The position numbers and the translations under genes were made by a program. From NCBI GenBank assembly GCA_900551645.1, contig URWP01000038.1, positions 1 to 15,369 on the forward strand: a stretch of 15,369 nucleotides of DNA. The letters run 5' to 3'. Below, piece after piece: positions 14,255 through 15,369 of the stretch. Position 1 is the first letter of the stretch. Every line of letters starts with the position of its first letter. The notes beneath the pieces were generated by a model. The model made no database searches, was not told where the DNA came from, and saw nothing but the letters and a program-made list of their open reading frames with translations. The stretch is from an uncultured Bacteroides sp. (GTDB taxonomy: Bacteria > Bacteroidota > Bacteroidia > Bacteroidales > Bacteroidaceae).

Positions 14255-14315
14255 GTACAGTTATCGCTTGCAAGAAGCAAATAACTAGAATAGTAACAAG
14301 AAAAATATAACAACT

Positions 14316-14588
14316 ATGAACATTAAACCATTAGCAGACAGAGTCCTGATTCTTCCGGCTCCTGCAGAAGAAAAAACAATCGGTGGTATCATTATTCCTG
14401 ACACAGCAAAAGAAAAACCGTTGCAAGGTGAAGTTGTTGCTGTTGGTAACGGTACAAAAGATGAAGAAATGGTCTTGAAAGTAGGTGATACTGTATTGTA
14501 TGGAAAATATTCCGGTACTGAAATCGAACACGATGGCGTGAAATATCTGATGATGCGTCAGAGCGATGTATTGGCAGTTCTGGGATAA
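14316..14588 (+). CDS. groES: Co-chaperonin GroES
   Basis: The 10-kDa lid of the GroEL folding chamber; seven copies cap the ring and close the cavity in the cytoplasm. The 90-residue protein starts MNIKPLADRVLILP, has the mobile loop that touches GroEL (EEKTIGGIIIPDTAKEKP, 18-35), then GEVVAVGNG (38-46), VGDTVLYGKYSGTEIEHDGVKYLMM and ends DVLAVLG. Size and order are typical of the family. The ATG at 14316 has no strong Shine-Dalgarno site (AACAAGAAAAATATAACAAC precedes it), as is common in this group. It is followed after 44 bases by groEL in the usual operon and is probably driven by the -24/-12 element at 14238-14254. Confidence 0.97.
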   Translation: MNIKPLADRVLILPAPAEEKTIGGIIIPDTAKEKPLQGEVVAVGNGTKDEEMVLKVGDTVLYGKYSGTEIEHDGVKYLMMRQSDVLAVLG

Positions 14589-14632
14589 ACATTTAATGAA
14601 TTCATAAATAAAATAGAAAGGTAATAAGTATT

Positions 14633-15369
14633 ATGGCAAAAGATATTCTCTTCAACATCGACGCTCGCGATCAGTTGAAAAAAGGTGTAGACGAATTGGC
14701 TAACGCCGTTAAAGTAACTCTGGGTCCGAAAGGACGTAACGTCATCATCGAAAAGAAATTCGGTGCTCCTCACATCACAAAGGACGGTGTGACTGTAGCT
14801 AAGGAAGTGGAACTGGCTGACCCTTTCCAGAATACCGGTGCACAGCTGGTGAAGTCAGTTGCTTCAAAAACTGGAGACGATGCGGGCGATGGTACAACAA
14901 CCGCTACTGTACTGGCTCAGGCTATCGTAGGCGTAGGTTTGAAGAACGTTACGGCCGGTGCAAATCCGATGGATTTGAAACGTGGTATCGACAAGGCCGT
15001 TGCCAAAGTTGTTGAATCTATCAAGTCTCAGTCTGAAACTGTAGGCGACAACTACGATAAGATTGAACAGGTAGCTACTGTATCTGCCAACAATGATCCA
15101 GTTATCGGTAAATTGATTGCCGACGCTATGCGTAAAGTTTCTAAGGACGGTGTTATCACCATCGAGGAAGCAAAAGGTACTGATACTACCATCGGTGTAG
15201 TGGAAGGTATGCAGTTCGATCGTGGTTACTTGTCAGCTTACTTTGTAACTGATACTGAAAAGATGGAATGCGTGATGGAACATCCGTATATCCTGATTTA
15301 TGACAAGAAGATTTCTAACCTGAAAGATTTCTTGCCTATCCTGGAACCAGCAGCTCAAAGCGGACGTCC
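14633..15369 (+). CDS. groEL: Chaperonin GroEL, N-terminal part (cut by window end)
   Basis: The 60-kDa ATP-driven chaperonin that folds proteins inside a double heptameric ring with GroES. The open frame from the ATG at 14633 runs off the window after 245 codons, a little under half of the usual ~545 residues. The visible part has MAKDILFNIDARDQLKKGVD, VTLGPKGRNVIIEKKFGAPHITKDG (28-52), the nucleotide-binding GDGTTT (85-90), and the start of the apical domain (VEGMQFDRGYLSAYF, followed by YILIYDKKISNLKDFLPIL). A GAAAGG at about 14616-14621 is a good ribosome-binding site at 11 bases. No frameshift or missing key residue is seen. It lies 44 bases after groES in the same operon. Confidence 0.97.
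   Translation, partial: MAKDILFNIDARDQLKKGVDELANAVKVTLGPKGRNVIIEKKFGAPHITKDGVTVAKEVELADPFQNTGAQLVKSVASKTGDDAGDGTTTATVLAQAIVGVGLKNVTAGANPMDLKRGIDKAVAKVVESIKSQSETVGDNYDKIEQVATVSANNDPVIGKLIADAMRKVSKDGVITIEEAKGTDTTIGVVEGMQFDRGYLSAYFVTDTEKMECVMEHPYILIYDKKISNLKDFLPILEPAAQSGR

Overview
The window looks like chromosomal DNA from a member of the Bacteroidales, most likely Bacteroides or Phocaeicola. Reasons: moderate GC content; promoters of the Bacteroidetes type (TTTG about 19-20 bases upstream of TAnnTTTG) where a clear one is visible; little use of strong Shine-Dalgarno sites; and protein families typical of the group (TonB-plug/beta-barrel outer membrane protein, a bacteroidetal HisRS, PTH2-type peptidyl-tRNA hydrolase). 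No prophage, IS element, CRISPR array, tRNA or rRNA was seen.

Layout. Bases 1-164 are the 3' end of an unidentified membrane protein, closed by a terminator. Bases 441-2349 hold hisS and a PTH2-family peptidyl-tRNA hydrolase, separated by a large terminator-like hairpin that runs into the start of the second gene. Bases 2442-7500 are a same-strand series: an LpxH/PlcP-like metallophosphatase overlapping a glycosyltransferase by 4 bases, then polyphosphate kinase (ppk1) and a short Ppx/GppA exopolyphosphatase. A bidirectional terminator at 7527-7561 separates this from the minus-strand half: rmuC with a near-ideal promoter, an outer membrane beta-barrel protein, and a compact three-gene operon (ABC ATPase, ABC permease, YtrA-type GntR regulator). 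The last 500 bases are a divergent intergenic region rich in inverted repeats, followed by groES and the start of groEL, which runs off the window.

How the genes relate. ppk1 and ppx make and degrade polyphosphate and probably share a transcript with the phosphatase-glycosyltransferase pair, which resembles lipid-remodelling or lipid A/glycolipid modules. The ABC-GntR operon appears self-regulated: its promoter carries an inverted repeat AGTGTA-N12-TACACT directly downstream of the -7 box, close to the operator remembered for Bacillus YtrA. groESL has no visible housekeeping promoter but has a good sigma-54 (-24/-12) match preceded by repeated TGTCAGT elements, suggesting activator-dependent chaperone expression.

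The observations most worth following up are the sigma-54-type groESL promoter with its repeats, the YtrA-like operator, the phosphatase-glycosyltransferase-polyphosphate cluster, and the hairpin abutting the PTH2 start codon.
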